A stretch of DNA of 41,752 bases from Streptomyces sp. SID9727 (GCF_010550605.1 NZ_JAAGNI010000276.1:1-41752); one strand, 5' to 3'. Shown: positions 1 through 7,709, counted from the stretch's first letter. Numbers and translations are program-made. The notes: generated by a model from the letters alone, not told the origin.

Positions 1-186
1 GCCCCCGGCGCAGATCAGGGTGTGCAGGGCGCCCCGGCCGCGATGGTCGCGCCAGAGCCGGTCCTCGACGGCCGCGGCGGCCCGCCCGAAGGCGGCGACC
101 GGGTGCCCCCTGCGGGGGTCACCGAGCAGCAGGTCGGCGATCAGGCCGGCGGTGGCGCCGTACGCGTAGATGCGATCGGCACGCAC
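1..186 (-). CDS. cobD: Adenosylcobinamide-phosphate synthase CobD/CbiB, N-terminal part
   Basis: The first 62 residues of a protein that runs off the left edge. It reads VRADRIYAYGATAGLIADLL and then LGDPRRGHPVAAFGR, the N-terminal signature of CobD/CbiB (family pattern D-x-L-x-GDP-x-x-x-HPV). These membrane enzymes attach the aminopropanol arm to cobyric acid in late cobalamin synthesis. The GTG at 184-186 is the only possible start in this frame, because an in-frame TGA lies two codons upstream (190-192). It has no good Shine-Dalgarno of its own; a well-placed one precedes a short upstream ORF in the same frame (190-255). A cobalamin riboswitch lies farther upstream, which fits the assignment. 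Identification rests on the N-terminus alone. Confidence 0.85.
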   Translation of the reverse strand, partial: MRADRIYAYGATAGLIADLLLGDPRRGHPVAAFGRAAAAVEDRLWRDHRGRGALHTLICAGG

Positions 187-189
187 GGT

Positions 190-255
190 TCAGCCGACCG
201 CGCCCGGGGCTGCCGACGGGGGGCGTGGGGAGAAGGTCGCACGGCAGCCGGGCAT
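190..255 (-). CDS. Possible 21-residue upstream ORF ahead of cobD
   Basis: A short ORF starts at ATG 253-255 (residues begin MPGCRATF and end GAVG) and stops at TGA 190-192, three bases before the GTG of cobD and in the same frame. A good ribosome site, GAGGA, sits 9 bases upstream of the ATG, while cobD lacks one. Translation of cobD could therefore depend on ribosomes finishing this ORF and restarting. The peptide resembles nothing I recognise. It could be a leader, or the TGA could be a sequence error joining the two frames. Confidence 0.4.
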   Translation of the reverse strand: MPGCRATFSPRPPSAAPGAVG

Positions 256-299
256 GGCGATATGTCCTCACTCAGGGTCCGCGCCCTGGTTCGACGTGA

Positions 300-485
300 C
301 GGCGACGAGAGTCTCCTGGCTTCCGGATCGGCGGGCTCCCCGGTCTTCCAGCCCGCTCGCGCGGGCCGTGACGTGCGGTGGGGGACCGCTCCCCGGTGAC
401 AGTGGCGGGACCGCGCCGGATTCGCACCGGCTTCCTCTGCTGTCGCCGTAATGGCTCCGGCAGTCCACCACGCCCCGCGAACGCC
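300..485 (-). promoter_or_regulatory. Cobalamin (AdoCbl) riboswitch
   Basis: On the minus strand the conserved core GCCGGTGCGAATCCGG followed by CGCGGTCCCGCCACTGT is clear at about 390-435; this is the B12-box/core of cobalamin riboswitches. Upstream helices lie toward 485. The 3' part, with GAAGCCAGGAGACTC, is near 310-330. It precedes the cobD leader, so cobD and presumably the genes after it should be turned down when adenosylcobalamin is plentiful. The outer boundaries are approximate because I did not fold the RNA. Confidence 0.9.
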
Positions 486-533
486 CGTCAACTCGCCGTT
501 GACCTGCGGTGGCACGGTGTGGGCGGACGCACA

Positions 534-568
534 CCGGGCCGGACGCGCACGAGGTGCGTCCGGCCCGG
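534..568 (-). terminator. Hairpin terminator after the phosphate-transporter operon
   Basis: A 13-bp perfect inverted repeat (534-546 with 556-568; arm CCGGGCCGGACGC) with a 9-base loop lies 15 bases past the stop of the small membrane gene. It has no U-tract, as is usual in Streptomyces. It also separates this operon from the riboswitch transcript. Confidence 0.75.
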
Positions 569-582
569 GGGAGGGTGGTGCG

Positions 583-816
583 TCAGGCGACGATCAGATA
601 GATGCCGTACGCGACCGCCGCCGCGCACAGCCCGAAGCAGACGTACGCGCCGGCGCGCGCCAGCAGGAGCGACGAGCCCGCCTGACCGCCCCCGGCGGCC
701 GGCTCCGGCTGCTTGGAGAGGCCGACGATGCCGAGCGTGAAGAGGCCCACCAGGGCGACGGTGGTGACGAGGGAGACGCCGAAGACGGTGCCCAGAGCTG
801 CCCAGTCGATGTTCAT
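583..816 (-). CDS. Small two-helix membrane protein downstream of pit
   Basis: A 77-residue protein starting MNIDWAALGTVFGVSL. It has a first hydrophobic segment at about residues 8-33, a Pro/Gly-rich loop (KQPEPAAGGG) and a second at about 55-76. The ATG at 814-816 has AAGGA upstream. It lies 32 bases after the phosphate-transporter gene on the same strand, so it is probably co-transcribed. The pairing suggests an accessory role in phosphate uptake; that is inference from position only, and no domain is recognised. A longer antisense-like ORF runs through this frame into the transporter gene, but only this part has membrane-protein character. Confidence 0.8.
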   Translation of the reverse strand: MNIDWAALGTVFGVSLVTTVALVGLFTLGIVGLSKQPEPAAGGGQAGSSLLLARAGAYVCFGLCAAAVAYGIYLIVA

Positions 817-848
817 ACGGGGTGTCCTTACCGGAGTACCGGGGTCTG

Positions 849-2120
849 TCAGACCGTGGCGGGTCGGGCCGGGTCGGCGGCGACGGGACCGGCGGGCGCC
901 GGAATGGTGGCGGCGAGGTCGTGCGCCTGGGCCGCCGTGGGCGGCGGGCTCACGGCCGCGATGGCCTGGGTGACGACACCCGCGGGCTCGGCCGGGGCCG
1001 CGGCCTCGGTGCCGGGCGCGACATCGCCGTGGCCGACGGGCTTGCGGCGCGAGAGCATCCAGATCGCCCCGGATCCGGCGATCAGGAGGGCCGCGACGAC
1101 CACGACGCCCCAGGTGCCCTGCTTCGTCAGGAACTCGGCACCGGCGCCGACCAGGCCGGCGGCCGGCAGGGTCAGGCCCCAGGCGACGAACATCCGGGTG
1201 GCGGTGGACCAGCGGACCACACCCCCGGACCGGCCGAGGCCCGCGCCCATCACGGCCCCGGAGCAGGACTGCGTGGTGGAGAGGGAGAAGCCGAGGTGCG
1301 AGGACGCCAGGATGACGGTGGCCGCGCTGGTCTGGGCGGCGAAGCCCTGCGGGGGCTTCAGCTCGGTCAGGCCGCTGCCCATGGTGCGGATGATGCGCCA
1401 GCCGCCGAGGTACGTGCCGAGCGCGATGGCCAGGCCGGCGCTGACGATGACCCAGACCGGCGGGTTGGAGCCGGGGGAGAGGACGCCGCCGGTGACCAGG
1501 GCGAGGGTGATGATGCCCATCGTCTTCTGGGCGTCGTTCGTGCCGTGCGCGAGCGAGACGAGCCCGGCCGAGGCGATCTGGCCCGCCCGGTAGCCCTTGG
1601 CGGTGGCCTTCTCCTGGGCGTCGTTCCGGATCTTCTTGCCGATCCGGTACGTGAGCCGGGTGGCCAGGAGCGCGGCGACACCGGCCACGATCGGGGCGGC
1701 GACGGCGGGCAGCAGCACCTTGGTGACGACGGTGCCGCCGTTGACCGACGACCAGCCGGCGGACATCACCGCGGCGCCGATGAGGCCGCCGAACAGTGCG
1801 TGGGAGGAGCTGGACGGCAGCCCGACCAGCCAGGTCAGAAGATTCCACAGGATGGCGCCGACGAGCGCCGCGAAGATGACCTCGGTTCTGAGGCCGTCCT
1901 CGTTGACGATCCCGCCGGAGATCGTCTTGGCGACCTCCACGGACAGGAACGCGCCGACCAGATTGAGAACGGCGGACATCGCGACCGCCGTCTTGGGTTT
2001 GAGTGCGCCGGTCGAGATGGTGGTGGCCATCGCGTTGGCGGTGTCGTGGAAACCGTTCGTGAAATCGAACACTAGAGCTGTCACGATCACTATCGCGAGC
2101 AGCAGCGTGATGTGTTCCAT
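849..2120 (-). CDS. pitH2: Low-affinity inorganic phosphate transporter, Pit family
   Basis: A 423-residue polytopic membrane protein of the PiT family, which takes up metal-phosphate complexes with protons. Both family signatures are present: FDFTNGFHDTANAMAT near residue 20, and the internal-repeat copy LAHGTNDAQKTMGI near residue 200. Hydrophobic segments run through residues 1-360, and the C-terminal 60 residues are an Ala/Pro-rich tail. The start is ATG 2118-2120. A two-unit PHO box lies 47-69 bases upstream of the start, so PhoR-PhoP control is expected. The small membrane gene follows. The symbol follows S. coelicolor usage for the second Pit transporter (pitH2); the family is certain, the exact paralogue less so. 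Confidence 0.92.
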   Translation of the reverse strand: MEHITLLLAIVIVTALVFDFTNGFHDTANAMATTISTGALKPKTAVAMSAVLNLVGAFLSVEVAKTISGGIVNEDGLRTEVIFAALVGAILWNLLTWLVGLPSSSSHALFGGLIGAAVMSAGWSSVNGGTVVTKVLLPAVAAPIVAGVAALLATRLTYRIGKKIRNDAQEKATAKGYRAGQIASAGLVSLAHGTNDAQKTMGIITLALVTGGVLSPGSNPPVWVIVSAGLAIALGTYLGGWRIIRTMGSGLTELKPPQGFAAQTSAATVILASSHLGFSLSTTQSCSGAVMGAGLGRSGGVVRWSTATRMFVAWGLTLPAAGLVGAGAEFLTKQGTWGVVVVAALLIAGSGAIWMLSRRKPVGHGDVAPGTEAAAPAEPAGVVTQAIAAVSPPPTAAQAHDLAATIPAPAGPVAADPARPATV

Positions 2121-2167
2121 TTACCCAGGCAATCGTTCGACGTCATTGGCACGTGGAACGTAGGCAA

Positions 2168-2189
2168 CTTGAGTGAACGGAAGATGAAC
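2168..2189 (-). promoter_or_regulatory. PHO box (PhoP direct repeats) of pit
   Basis: Two adjacent 11-base units on the minus strand, GTTCATCTTCC (2179-2189) and GTTCACTCAAG (2168-2178), match the Streptomyces PhoP direct-repeat unit (G-T-T-C-A-C/T...). They precede the phosphate transporter. A third, poor unit may follow at 2157-2167. The position fits phosphate-dependent control of pit; the divergent aldolase could also be affected. Confidence 0.75.
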
Positions 2190-2263
2190 TGAGCAGGGCG
2201 CTGCGGTGACCCCCGGAGCGGTGGCCGGGCGGCGCTTGGGGCGGGGCCGGAAAGGATCTTCGA

Positions 2264-2941
2264 ATGAGTGACCGAGAGCACGGGGCGATCGCCCGGGGAT
2301 GGGAGGCCGTCGTCGCTGCGGCGCGCCGCACGGCGGCCGAGGGACTGGTCGTCGGAACCTCCGGAAACGTCTCGCTGCGGGTCGGTGACACGGTGCTGGT
2401 CACCCCCAGCGGAGTGCCGTACGACCGGCTGGGCCCCGAGGAGCTGACCGGCGTCGATCCGGAAGGCAACCAGACCCTCGGGACACTTGCCCCCACCAGC
2501 GAACTTCCCCTCCACCTGGCCGTCTACCGGAACACCGACGCAAGGGCCGTCGTGCACACCCACGCGGTCCACGCCACGGCCGTCTCCACCCTCGTCACGG
2601 AGGTCCCCCCGGTCCATTACGCCGCGGCGATGCTCGGCGGCACGGTCCGCGTCGCCCCCTACGCCCGCTACGGCACCCCCGAACTGGCCGCGAACATGCT
2701 CACCGCCCTCCGCGGCCGCACCGGCTGCCTCCTCGCCAACCACGGCACCGTCACCTACGGCGCCACCCTCGATGAGGCCTACGACCGCACCGCCCAGCTC
2801 GAATGGCTGTGCCACGTCTGGCTCACCGCGAGCGCCGTGCCCGGCCGCACCCCGGCCCTGCTCTCGGAGGACCGGCTGAGCGAGGTCGTGGAGGCGCTGA
2901 AGGGGTACGGGCAGCGCCGAGGCGGCACCGGAACGCGCTGA
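2264..2941 (+). CDS. Class II aldolase/adducin-family protein (L-fuculose-phosphate aldolase-like)
   Basis: A 225-residue protein of the class II (zinc) aldolase/adducin family. Visible features are the N-terminal SGNVSLRVGDTVLVTPSG phosphate-binding region, the zinc motif VVHTHAVHATA (His-x-His, about residues 98-106), and a third metal His in NHGTVTYG (about 160). Its length matches FucA/AraD-type aldolases, which cleave sugar phosphates to dihydroxyacetone phosphate plus an aldehyde. The start ATG has GGAAAGGA in front. It is divergent from pit and followed closely by a hydrolase gene. The substrate cannot be told from sequence; some members act on salvage products such as methylthioribulose phosphate. 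Confidence 0.88.
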   Translation: MSDREHGAIARGWEAVVAAARRTAAEGLVVGTSGNVSLRVGDTVLVTPSGVPYDRLGPEELTGVDPEGNQTLGTLAPTSELPLHLAVYRNTDARAVVHTHAVHATAVSTLVTEVPPVHYAAAMLGGTVRVAPYARYGTPELAANMLTALRGRTGCLLANHGTVTYGATLDEAYDRTAQLEWLCHVWLTASAVPGRTPALLSEDRLSEVVEALKGYGQRRGGTGTR

Positions 2942-3024
2942 AGGGGTCCGGGCGAAAGCACCGGGACCGCATCGGACGGCCCTGCCCACTGGCATTGCGC
3001 CGCCCCGGCCCCGACACTGTGGGG

Positions 3025-4152
3025 GTGCGCCCGGTTACCGCGACGGCAGCGGCCGTCACCACACTCATCGGCGCCGGCGCGGCAGCGGTCGCGGCCGGCC
3101 GGTTCGCGGGCGACGTCGCCCTCAAGACGCCGCCCGGACGACCGCTCCCCGCCGACCGCGAACTCACCGTCCACGCGACGGCCGCCGGGCAGGTCACCCT
3201 GACGCGGTCCCTCACCTCGCTGCGGCCCGGCACGTACGGGCTGACCGGCAAGGACGTCCACGCCGTCGTCGGCCCCGTGCTCGACCGCGCCCACCAGGCC
3301 GCCGACACCGTCGTGCGCCGGCTGGAACGCGTCGACCACGGCGTCCTCGCCCCCGGCGACAAGGTCCGCCTGACGCCCCAGGTGCACACCGGCGACCCCG
3401 GCAGCGCGCTCGGCCTGGCCTTCCGGGAGGTACGGATCCCCGGCGAGCTGGGCGAACTGCCCGCCTGGTACGTCCCGGCTCCCCGCCGCGTCTGGGTCAT
3501 CACCGTGCACGGCATCGGCGCCACCCGCGAGCACCCCCTCAACCTCCTGGAGTTCCTGCACGGCCGGCAGCTGCCCGTGCTCGACCTCGCCTACCGCGGC
3601 GACCCGGGCGCCCCCCGCTCCCCGGACGGTCTCGGCCACCTCGGCGAGTCCGAGTGGCGCGACCTGGACGCGGCGATCCGCTTCGCCGTCCGCAACGGCG
3701 CCGAGCAGGTCATCCTGTACGGCTGGTCCACCGGCGCGTCGATGGCGCTGCACGCCTGCGCGGGCTCCGCGCTCCGCGACCGGATCTCCGGCCTCGTCCT
3801 CGACTCGCCCGTCCTGGACTGGACCGACACCCTGCGCGGCCTAGCCGCCGCACGCGGGGTCCCCGCCGCGCTGCTGCCGCTGGCCGTCCGGGCCGCCCAG
3901 GGGCAGACGGGACTGCACGGCACCGGACTCCTGGACACCTCGGTCCCGGTGACCCTGCACGTCCCGACGCTCGTCTTCCACGGCCCCGACGACACCCTGG
4001 CCCCCTGGATCCACTCCCGCCGGCTCGCCGCCGCCCGCCCCGACCTCGTCTCCCTGCACACCGTGGACCGGGCTCCGCATGCGGCGATGTGGAACGCCGA
4101 CCCGGCCCACTACGAGGAGACCCTTCGCCGCTTCCTCACGCCCCTGATGTGA
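3025..4152 (+). CDS. Alpha/beta hydrolase, membrane-anchored
   Basis: About 375 residues from GTG 3025 (GTG 3019 is also possible). The N-terminus has a short hydrophobic Ala/Gly/Val segment (ATAAAVTTLIGAGAAAVAAG), a likely signal anchor. The hydrolase fold follows: an oxyanion HG in VHGIGATREH (about 160-168), the nucleophile elbow GWSTG (233-237), an acid in HGPDD (about 319-323) and a histidine in APHAA (about 351-354), a complete Ser-Asp-His triad in the right order. The longer upstream frame was rejected because it overlaps the aldolase and has no protein-like composition before this GTG. The substrate is unknown; esterase or peptidase activity is typical. Confidence 0.85.
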   Translation: MRPVTATAAAVTTLIGAGAAAVAAGRFAGDVALKTPPGRPLPADRELTVHATAAGQVTLTRSLTSLRPGTYGLTGKDVHAVVGPVLDRAHQAADTVVRRLERVDHGVLAPGDKVRLTPQVHTGDPGSALGLAFREVRIPGELGELPAWYVPAPRRVWVITVHGIGATREHPLNLLEFLHGRQLPVLDLAYRGDPGAPRSPDGLGHLGESEWRDLDAAIRFAVRNGAEQVILYGWSTGASMALHACAGSALRDRISGLVLDSPVLDWTDTLRGLAAARGVPAALLPLAVRAAQGQTGLHGTGLLDTSVPVTLHVPTLVFHGPDDTLAPWIHSRRLAAARPDLVSLHTVDRAPHAAMWNADPAHYEETLRRFLTPLM

Positions 4153-4261
4153 GGTGATGCGCCGGTTCGGCCGATTGGTCCCGGCCGGTGCGGGGGTCCG
4201 TCAACGCCGGTGACCCGGGTTCCGTTTGGGCTTTCGGGCCGTCAGGGGCAAGACTGCTCCC

Positions 4262-5641
4262 GTGACGTCCCGTACCCCGCGCGACTCCAGGCTGCGTCTT
4301 GTCCGCCCGCGACCCCTCGCCACCGCCCGAAGGGCTGTGACCACCCGGCGCACCAGGCCCGCGCCGCGCCCGCCCGAGGGCACCCCGCCCCGGGCGGAGT
4401 TGGCCCGCCAGGCCAGGACGGTCCTCGCCGACGCCGTACGGATCGCCCGCTGGGCGGCCGACGGGGCGGCCCCCGGCACCACGCCCCCGGCCGCCCTCGA
4501 ACACGCCGCGGCCGCGCTGGACATCTCCCCGGAGCAGGTGCGCTCCGGCTGGGACCGGGCCCGGCTCGCCGGACTGGTCGAACTCCACGGCGACACCGCA
4601 CGGCCCGGGTGGCGGCTGCGCGCCTGGGACCGGGACGACTCCGCGGTGCTGCGCGGCTGGGTGGCCCTCTTCGACGCCTGGTCGCTCGTCCACCCCGCGC
4701 CCCGGGGCGTCGAGTCCACCGCCGTCGCCGAGGCCGTCGAGGCCGTGCCCCAGGTCCTCTCGCTGCTCCAGCTCTCGGCCGGCCCGGTCACCGTGCCCGC
4801 CCTCCTCGACCTCCTCGGCCAGCGCGTCGCGGAACTCCACGAGGAGCGCTGCGAGGTGCCGTACGGCCCCGAGCCGCTGCCCGGCCCCGCCGGACCGGCG
4901 CCCATCGCCCACCCGCCGGCCCTCGTCGCCCGCCTGCTCGACTGGGCCCTGGAGGGCCTGGCCGACGTCGGGGCGCTCACCCTCGGCGCGGGCCAGGCCA
5001 CGCTGACGCCGCTCGGCAACTGGGCGGTCTGGGTCAAGCTGGAACAGATCTGCGTCGCCGCCCAGAGCCCCGCCGGCAACATCGAGCAGGCCGCCGCCGA
5101 CATGCTCCTCGGCTGCGCCCGCCTCACCCCCGGCCCCGCCCGCGCCGAATACCGTGCCTGGCTGGCCGCCCGCCCCGTCGGCAGCGCCGTCGCCGAACTC
5201 CTCGACGTCGCCCGCGGCGAGGACGCCCTCCTGCGCGGCCTGGCCTTCGAGGCGCTGCGCGTCGTCGGCGCCCCCGCCGAGCCCGAGGTCCGGGCCGTCC
5301 TGGCCGACCCGTCACTGCGCCCGTACGCGCTGCTCTGGCTCGCCGAGTACGACGGCACGGACCCCGAGGACGCCCAGGAGGTCCTCAGCCGCGAGGAGGC
5401 CACCTGGCTCTGGGTCGACACGGCGGCGGCGGTCGCGGACCACGGCGAGACGGGCCTCCTAATCCGCCACCTCGACTCGGCGGTCCAGGGCACGGTCCCG
5501 GCCCTCCTGGACGAGGTCCGGGCCGTCGGCCACCCCCGCACGGTCCAGGTCCTGGTGGCCCTGGCCGCGGCCCACCCGGACCCGGCGCTGGCGAAGGCGG
5601 TCCGCAAGGCGGCGTTCCAGGTCCACACGGGCGGCTCGTGA
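4262..5641 (+). CDS. Conserved hypothetical protein, helical-repeat-like C-terminus
   Basis: A 459-residue soluble protein from GTG 4262. The first 45 residues are Arg/Pro-rich and probably disordered. The middle (about 50-270) contains a possible winged-helix-like segment (LDISPEQVRSGWDRARLAGL) and a long helical region. The C-terminal 150 residues look like short HEAT-type helical repeats (e.g. LLIRHLDSAVQGTVPALLDE, then AVGHPRTVQVLVALAAAH). No enzyme motif is visible. A TTG 36 bases upstream would add 12 residues, but no ribosome site supports it. It precedes the ABC-F leader region and is followed by a weak hairpin. The function is unknown; HEAT-like repeats suggest protein-protein contacts. 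Confidence 0.75.
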   Translation: MTSRTPRDSRLRLVRPRPLATARRAVTTRRTRPAPRPPEGTPPRAELARQARTVLADAVRIARWAADGAAPGTTPPAALEHAAAALDISPEQVRSGWDRARLAGLVELHGDTARPGWRLRAWDRDDSAVLRGWVALFDAWSLVHPAPRGVESTAVAEAVEAVPQVLSLLQLSAGPVTVPALLDLLGQRVAELHEERCEVPYGPEPLPGPAGPAPIAHPPALVARLLDWALEGLADVGALTLGAGQATLTPLGNWAVWVKLEQICVAAQSPAGNIEQAAADMLLGCARLTPGPARAEYRAWLAARPVGSAVAELLDVARGEDALLRGLAFEALRVVGAPAEPEVRAVLADPSLRPYALLWLAEYDGTDPEDAQEVLSREEATWLWVDTAAAVADHGETGLLIRHLDSAVQGTVPALLDEVRAVGHPRTVQVLVALAAAHPDPALAKAVRKAAFQVHTGGS

Positions 5642-5642
5642 C

Positions 5643-5660
5643 CCGGGGGCGGAGCCCCGG
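5643..5660 (+). terminator. Weak hairpin ahead of the ABC-F leader
   Basis: CCGGGG (5643-5648) pairs with CCCCGG (5655-5660) across a 6-base loop and is followed by AAAA. It starts 1 base after the stop of the preceding gene and could separate it from the ABC-F promoter. The stem is short, so the call is weak. Confidence 0.35.
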
Positions 5661-5679
5661 AAAAGTCGTTGGACACCGC

Positions 5680-5695
5680 CAGTAGACTGGTTTCC
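5680..5695 (+). promoter_or_regulatory. Probable leaderless promoter (-10) of the ABC-F leader
   Basis: TAGACT (about 5683-5688) fits the sigma-70-type -10 TANNNT and ends exactly 7 bases before the ATG of the leader peptide at 5696. Transcription would then begin at or next to that A, giving a leaderless message. No convincing -35 is visible. Confidence 0.45.
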
Positions 5696-5728
5696 ATGGC
5701 AGTTCTCCTTGTGCGTGTGCGTGAGTAG
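5696..5728 (+). CDS. 10-residue leader peptide upstream of the ABC-F gene
   Basis: A complete mini-ORF encoding MAVLLVRVRE and ending in TAG, 63 bases before the GTG of the ABC-F ATPase. It begins where a leaderless transcript would begin. ABC-F proteins act on stalled ribosomes, and several antibiotic-resistance ABC-F genes are induced through leader-peptide stalling or attenuation. A regulatory leader is therefore reasonable here, but it is inference from layout. The peptide is Val/Leu/Arg-rich, with repeated GTG-CGT codons. Confidence 0.5.
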   Translation: MAVLLVRVRE

Positions 5729-5791
5729 CGGCGTCGATCCGTCACCACCCGTCGTTCCTCCGCCCTTCCTTCCGCCCAGGAGTACCTCCCC

Positions 5792-7390
5792 GTGATCACC
5801 GCCTCCGGCATCGAGCTGCGCGCCGGCGCCCGTCTGCTCATCGAATCCGCCAGCTTCCGCATCGCCAAGGGCGACCGCATCGGCCTCGTCGGCCGCAACG
5901 GAGCGGGCAAGACCACCCTCACCAAGTGCCTCGCGGGCGAGGGGACCCCGGCTGCCGGCACCATCACCCGCTCCGGTGAGGTGGGCTACCTCCCGCAGGA
6001 CCCGCGCACCGGCGACCTCGACGTCCTGGCCAGGGACCGGGTGCTGTCCGCGCGCGGCCTGGACGAGATCCTGCGCAAGATGCGGGAGAACGAGGACCGG
6101 ATGGCGAACGGCAAGGGCGCCACCCGCGAGAAGGCGATGAAGAAGTACGAGCGCCTGGAGACGGAGTTCCTCACCAAGGGCGGTTACGCCGCCGAGGCCG
6201 AGGCCGCCACCATCGCCGCCGCGCTCAGCCTGCCCGACCGCGTGCTCGGCCAGCCGCTGCACACGCTCTCCGGCGGTCAGCGGCGCCGCGTCGAGCTGGC
6301 CCGCATCCTCTTCTCGGACGCCGACACGCTGCTCCTGGACGAGCCGACCAACCACCTCGACGCGGACTCGATCGTCTGGCTGCGCGACTACCTCAAGACC
6401 TACCGCGGCGGCTTCGTCGTGATCTCCCACGACGTGGAGCTGGTCGAGACGGTCGTCAACAAGGTCTTCTACCTCGACGCCAACCGCTCGCAGATCGACG
6501 TCTACAACATGGGCTGGAAGCTCTACCAGCAGCAGCGCGAGGCCGACGAGAAGCGCCGCAAGCGCGAGCGCCAGAACGCCGAGAAGAAGGCCGCCGCCCT
6601 CAACGCGCAGGCGGACAAGATGCGCGCCAAGGCGACCAAGACGGTCGCCGCGCAGAACATGGCCAAGCGCGCCGACCGGCTGCTGTCCGGCCTCGACGAG
6701 GTCCGGGCCGCCGACAAGGTCGCCAAGCTGCGCTTCCCCGACCCCTCGCCGTGCGGCAAGACGCCCCTGATGGCGGAAGGGCTCTCCAAGTCCTACGGCT
6801 CGCTGGAGATCTTCACCGACGTCGACCTGGCCATCGACAAGGGCTCCCGCGTCGTCATCCTCGGCCTCAACGGCGCCGGCAAGACCACGCTGCTGCGGCT
6901 GCTCGGCGGCGCCGAGCAGCCCGACACCGGCCGCGTCGTGGAGGGCCACGGCCTCAAGCTGGGCTACTACGCCCAGGAGCACGAGACCCTGGACCCCGAC
7001 CGCACGGTCCTGGAGAACATGCGCTCCGCCGCGCCCGACCTGGACCTCGTCGCCGTCCGCAAGACGCTCGGCTCGTTCCTCTTCTCCGGTGACGACGTGG
7101 ACAAGCCGGCCGGGGTGCTCTCCGGCGGTGAGAAGACCCGTCTGGCCCTGGCGACGCTGGTCGTCTCCTCCGCCAACGTGCTCCTGCTCGACGAGCCCAC
7201 CAACAACCTGGACCCGGCCAGCCGCGAGGAGATCCTCGGGGCGCTGCGCACGTACAAGGGCGCGGTCGTCCTGGTCACGCACGACGAGGGCGCGGTCGAG
7301 GCCCTTCAGCCCGAGCGGATCATCCTGCTCCCGGACGGGATCGAGGACCTGTGGGGCGCGGACTACCGGGACCTGGTCGCGCTGGCCTGA
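5792..7390 (+). CDS. ABC-F family ribosome-associated ATPase
   Basis: A 532-residue soluble protein with two ABC ATPase domains and no membrane segments. Domain 1 has Walker A GRNGAGKTT (about 34-42), signature LSGGQRRR (about 160) and Walker B LLLDEPTNHLD. Domain 2 has Walker A GLNGAGKTT (about 358), LSGGEKTR (about 443) and LLLDEPTNNLD. Between them (about 245-310) lies the charged Lys/Arg/Glu/Ala-rich coiled-coil linker typical of ABC-F factors, which enter the ribosomal E site and relieve stalled peptidyl-tRNA. The start is GTG 5792 with CAGGAG upstream. A 10-codon leader ORF precedes it. I cannot tell a housekeeping factor from a resistance factor by sequence alone. Confidence 0.93.
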   Translation: MITASGIELRAGARLLIESASFRIAKGDRIGLVGRNGAGKTTLTKCLAGEGTPAAGTITRSGEVGYLPQDPRTGDLDVLARDRVLSARGLDEILRKMRENEDRMANGKGATREKAMKKYERLETEFLTKGGYAAEAEAATIAAALSLPDRVLGQPLHTLSGGQRRRVELARILFSDADTLLLDEPTNHLDADSIVWLRDYLKTYRGGFVVISHDVELVETVVNKVFYLDANRSQIDVYNMGWKLYQQQREADEKRRKRERQNAEKKAAALNAQADKMRAKATKTVAAQNMAKRADRLLSGLDEVRAADKVAKLRFPDPSPCGKTPLMAEGLSKSYGSLEIFTDVDLAIDKGSRVVILGLNGAGKTTLLRLLGGAEQPDTGRVVEGHGLKLGYYAQEHETLDPDRTVLENMRSAAPDLDLVAVRKTLGSFLFSGDDVDKPAGVLSGGEKTRLALATLVVSSANVLLLDEPTNNLDPASREEILGALRTYKGAVVLVTHDEGAVEALQPERIILLPDGIEDLWGADYRDLVALA

Positions 7391-7461
7391 TCCCCGGGAC
7401 CGGATCATTCGGCCTACTCGTGCTCCGTCATCTGTGTGAGTGGGTCTCGTACCTCGGCGCG

Positions 7462-7487
7462 GCGCCCGGCAGATAGCTGCCGGGCGC
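7462..7487 (+). terminator. Perfect hairpin terminator after the ABC-F gene
   Basis: The 11-bp arms GCGCCCGGCAG (7462-7472) and CTGCCGGGCGC (7477-7487) flank a 4-base ATAG loop, 72 bases past the stop. There is no U-tract. The rest of the gap to gbn (about 7488-7709) holds a GGAATG/CATTCC palindrome and no gene. Confidence 0.8.
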
Positions 7488-7571
7488 ACCCATATCCGCC
7501 CTTCAGCCCGTGCGCGCCCTGACCTGGACGTTCCTTTCCGGGCACCCGCACGACACCCCGTACGACCTGTT

Positions 7572-7586
7572 GGAATGAGGCATTCC
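7572..7586. promoter_or_regulatory. Small palindrome in the gbn upstream region
   Basis: GGAATG (7572-7577) and CATTCC (7581-7586) form a perfect 6-3-6 inverted repeat about 125 bases before the gbn start. It could be a regulator site or a short RNA hairpin; nothing identifies the partner. Confidence 0.3.
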
Positions 7587-7709
7587 GGTCGCACCGGCGC
7601 ACTCCCGGGGCGCGAATCCGGTCGCAGAGACCTTGCCGAATGGGTGGCCAGGAAGCGCCCGAGGGGTGATCATGAGAGTCCAGAGCGCACTTCCCATGAG
7701 GAGGCACGG

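Noticed and set aside
22..399. Plus-strand ORF at the left edge
   Set aside because: It overlaps the cobD N-terminus and the riboswitch on the opposite strand, both strongly supported.
583..1848. Long minus-strand ORF (421 codons) over the pit gene
   Set aside because: It is out of frame with Pit for most of its length and Arg/Gly/Pro-rich there. Only its last 77 codons are a real protein.
4226..4261. TTG start adding 12 residues to the 459-residue hypothetical protein
   Set aside because: No ribosome site and no conserved-looking sequence; GTG 4262 preferred.
5459..7594. 711-codon minus-strand ORF opposite the ABC-F gene
   Set aside because: A high-GC shadow; the ABC-F protein on the plus strand has complete ATPase motifs.
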